From: Dietzia psychralcaliphila
GTDB taxonomy: Bacteria; Actinomycetota; Actinomycetes; Mycobacteriales; Mycobacteriaceae
Reading direction: 5' to 3'
DNA: 64,000 nucleotides
Assembly: GCF_003096095.1 (NCBI RefSeq)
Contig: NZ_CP015453.1
Location: 1,054,001-1,118,000 of the forward strand
Shown here: piece after piece, positions 63,122 to 64,000 of the stretch
How positions within the stretch are numbered: position 1 is the stretch's first letter
Layout of the letters: each line of letters opens with the position of its first letter
Translations under genes and position numbers: made by a program
The notes under the pieces: generated by a model
What the model saw: only the letters and a program-made list of their open reading frames with translations
What the model was told of the DNA's origin: nothing
Database searches by the model: none

Positions 63122-63865
63122 GTGAACGCCAAGCCCGCAGGTAACAAGAGCACCAAGGTGCTGAAGACCAAGAAGAACAACGGGATGTTGATCACGGTCG
63201 CGGCACTGATCGCCGTCGCCGTCCTGGTCCTCGGCGGTGTGGTGTGGATGGCCCAGCGGGGTGGCGAGGCCAACCCGATCACCTTTGGTGAGACGGCTGA
63301 CGAGCTGATCGAGATCTCGGACACGGGCGTGATCACGGTGGGGGAGGAGACCGCCCCGACCGTCCAGATCTGGGAGGACTTCATGTGCCCGGCGTGTGCG
63401 TCCTTCGAGGGGCAGAACGGTGAGCAGATCGCCTCGGCCGTCGAGGCCGGCGACCTGCGCGTGGAGTTCCACACCCTCAACTTCCTCAACCGTCAGTCGG
63501 CGTCGGGGGAGTACTCCACGCGCGCCATCGCTGCTGCCCAGTGCGTGGCGGCCAAGGAGTCGCTGCCGGTCTTCTTCGACGTCAAGAACGCCTTCTTCGC
63601 CCAGCAGCCCACCGAGGGCGGCGGCGATCGTTCCGCGCGGGAGCTCGCGAGTACGGCCGAGGCCGCCGGTGCGAATGCGGACACGGTCGAGTGCATCGGC
63701 AACGTGGAGACCAACGGCGGGATGGAGAAGGCCTCGGACACCGCCGACAACGCGCAGGACAGCATCCGTGAGGTCACAGACCGCGTCTCCACCCCCACCG
63801 TCGCCTACGAGGGTGAGGTCGTGGAGATTAGCAACCCGGCCTGGCTGCAGGACATCCTCGCCTGA
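63122..63865 (+). CDS. Membrane-anchored DsbA-like thiol-disulfide oxidoreductase
   Basis: Protein (247 aa) with a Lys-rich cytoplasmic N-terminus (about 1-21), one helix (about 22-45, MLITVAALIAVAVLVLGGVVW) and an extracytoplasmic thioredoxin-fold domain of DsbA/DSBA-like type. The redox motif is MCPACASFE (Cys about 86 and 89), and two further Cys (about 140 and 191) may form a structural disulfide. The cis-Pro is in VSTPTVAYEG. Likely oxidises or isomerises exported proteins; the oxidant partner (VKOR) is not seen here. GTG at 63122. Confidence 0.88.
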   Translation: MNAKPAGNKSTKVLKTKKNNGMLITVAALIAVAVLVLGGVVWMAQRGGEANPITFGETADELIEISDTGVITVGEETAPTVQIWEDFMCPACASFEGQNGEQIASAVEAGDLRVEFHTLNFLNRQSASGEYSTRAIAAAQCVAAKESLPVFFDVKNAFFAQQPTEGGGDRSARELASTAEAAGANADTVECIGNVETNGGMEKASDTADNAQDSIREVTDRVSTPTVAYEGEVVEISNPAWLQDILA

Positions 63866-63887
63866 CCCCGATCCGCGGTTCTCGGAA

Positions 63888-63916
63888 CCGGCCCCGCCCG
63901 TCCGTGGTGGGGCCGG
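63888..63916 (+). terminator. Hairpin terminator after the DsbA-like gene
   Basis: CCGGCCCC (63888-63895) pairs with GGGGCCGG (63909-63916) around a 13-base loop that itself can add two pairs. The last 84 bases of the window hold no gene I can support. Confidence 0.55.
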
Positions 63917-64000
63917 AGGCGATTTGGAGGGCCGAACCGGGATGGTGTAACTTTGGTCGAGCCGGTCGCTGAGAGGTGAACGGAGCACGACGAATACGGG

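Overview
The window is high-GC DNA (roughly 70% G+C) from an actinobacterium of the order Mycobacteriales. Gene content and order up to about 43.7 kb follow the Mycobacterium tuberculosis block from Rv3242c down to Rv3193c (hpf-secA1-Rv3235-tgs3-DUF6912-Rv3230c-rsgA-aroA-SRAP-sigH-rshA-whiB1-rhlE-moeZ-adnA-adnB-nudC-uvrD2-PDZ protease-UPF0182). Several mycobacterial members are missing: desA3, whiB7 and the genes between Rv3217c and Rv3212. The right end (hisN-prfB-mscS-ftsE-ftsX-smpB-ssrA) follows the corynebacterial/mycobacterial division and trans-translation cluster. A non-Mycobacterium genus such as Dietzia fits, but the genus is inference. All assignments come from reading motifs and gene order; no database search was run.

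Layout. 0-11.5 kb: ribosome hibernation factor, SecA1, an Rv3235-like protein, a HAD protein, a WS/DGAT acyltransferase with a degenerate active site, a DUF6912 protein, an Rv3230c-type ferredoxin reductase, RsgA, AroA and the SRAP DNA-protein crosslink protein. 11.5-14.4 kb: YbaK deacylase, the SigH/RshA redox-stress module with a recognisable SigH promoter, the 24-residue ribosomal protein bL37, a biotinyl protein and WhiB1. 14.4-23.6 kb: membrane and beta-propeller proteins, the RhlE helicase, DUF3107, TetR, DUF3152, MoeZ, a TIGR02569 protein and an MFS permease. 23.6-34.9 kb: the AdnA/AdnB helicase-nuclease, a K+ channel with RCK domain, NudC, mycoredoxin and UvrD2. 35-43.7 kb: ABC1-type kinase, an orphan E1/cyclodehydratase-like protein, two metallopeptidase-like proteins, a PDZ-Lon-like protease and the UPF0182 membrane protein.

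43.8-50.8 kb is the most accessory-looking part. After tRNA-fMet and a terminator come an alcohol dehydrogenase, an aldehyde dehydrogenase, a crotonase, a flavin monooxygenase, an acyl-CoA dehydrogenase and a TetR regulator. The last two are divergent and share a 38-bp palindrome holding two overlapping, mirror-image promoters. 50.9-56.6 kb: a secreted trypsin-like protease, two small proteins of unknown function, the fadE24/fadE23 acyl-CoA dehydrogenase pair and hisN. 56.7-63.9 kb: prfB, MscS channel, Rv3103c-like protein, ftsEX, smpB, a DMT permease, tmRNA and a membrane-anchored DsbA-like protein.

Recurring regulatory style: several genes have a TANNNT hexamer 6-8 bases before an ATG/GTG start, the signature of leaderless transcription. 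Many co-directional genes are joined by ATGA or GTGA start/stop overlaps. Strong GC hairpins without long U-tracts close several transcription units.
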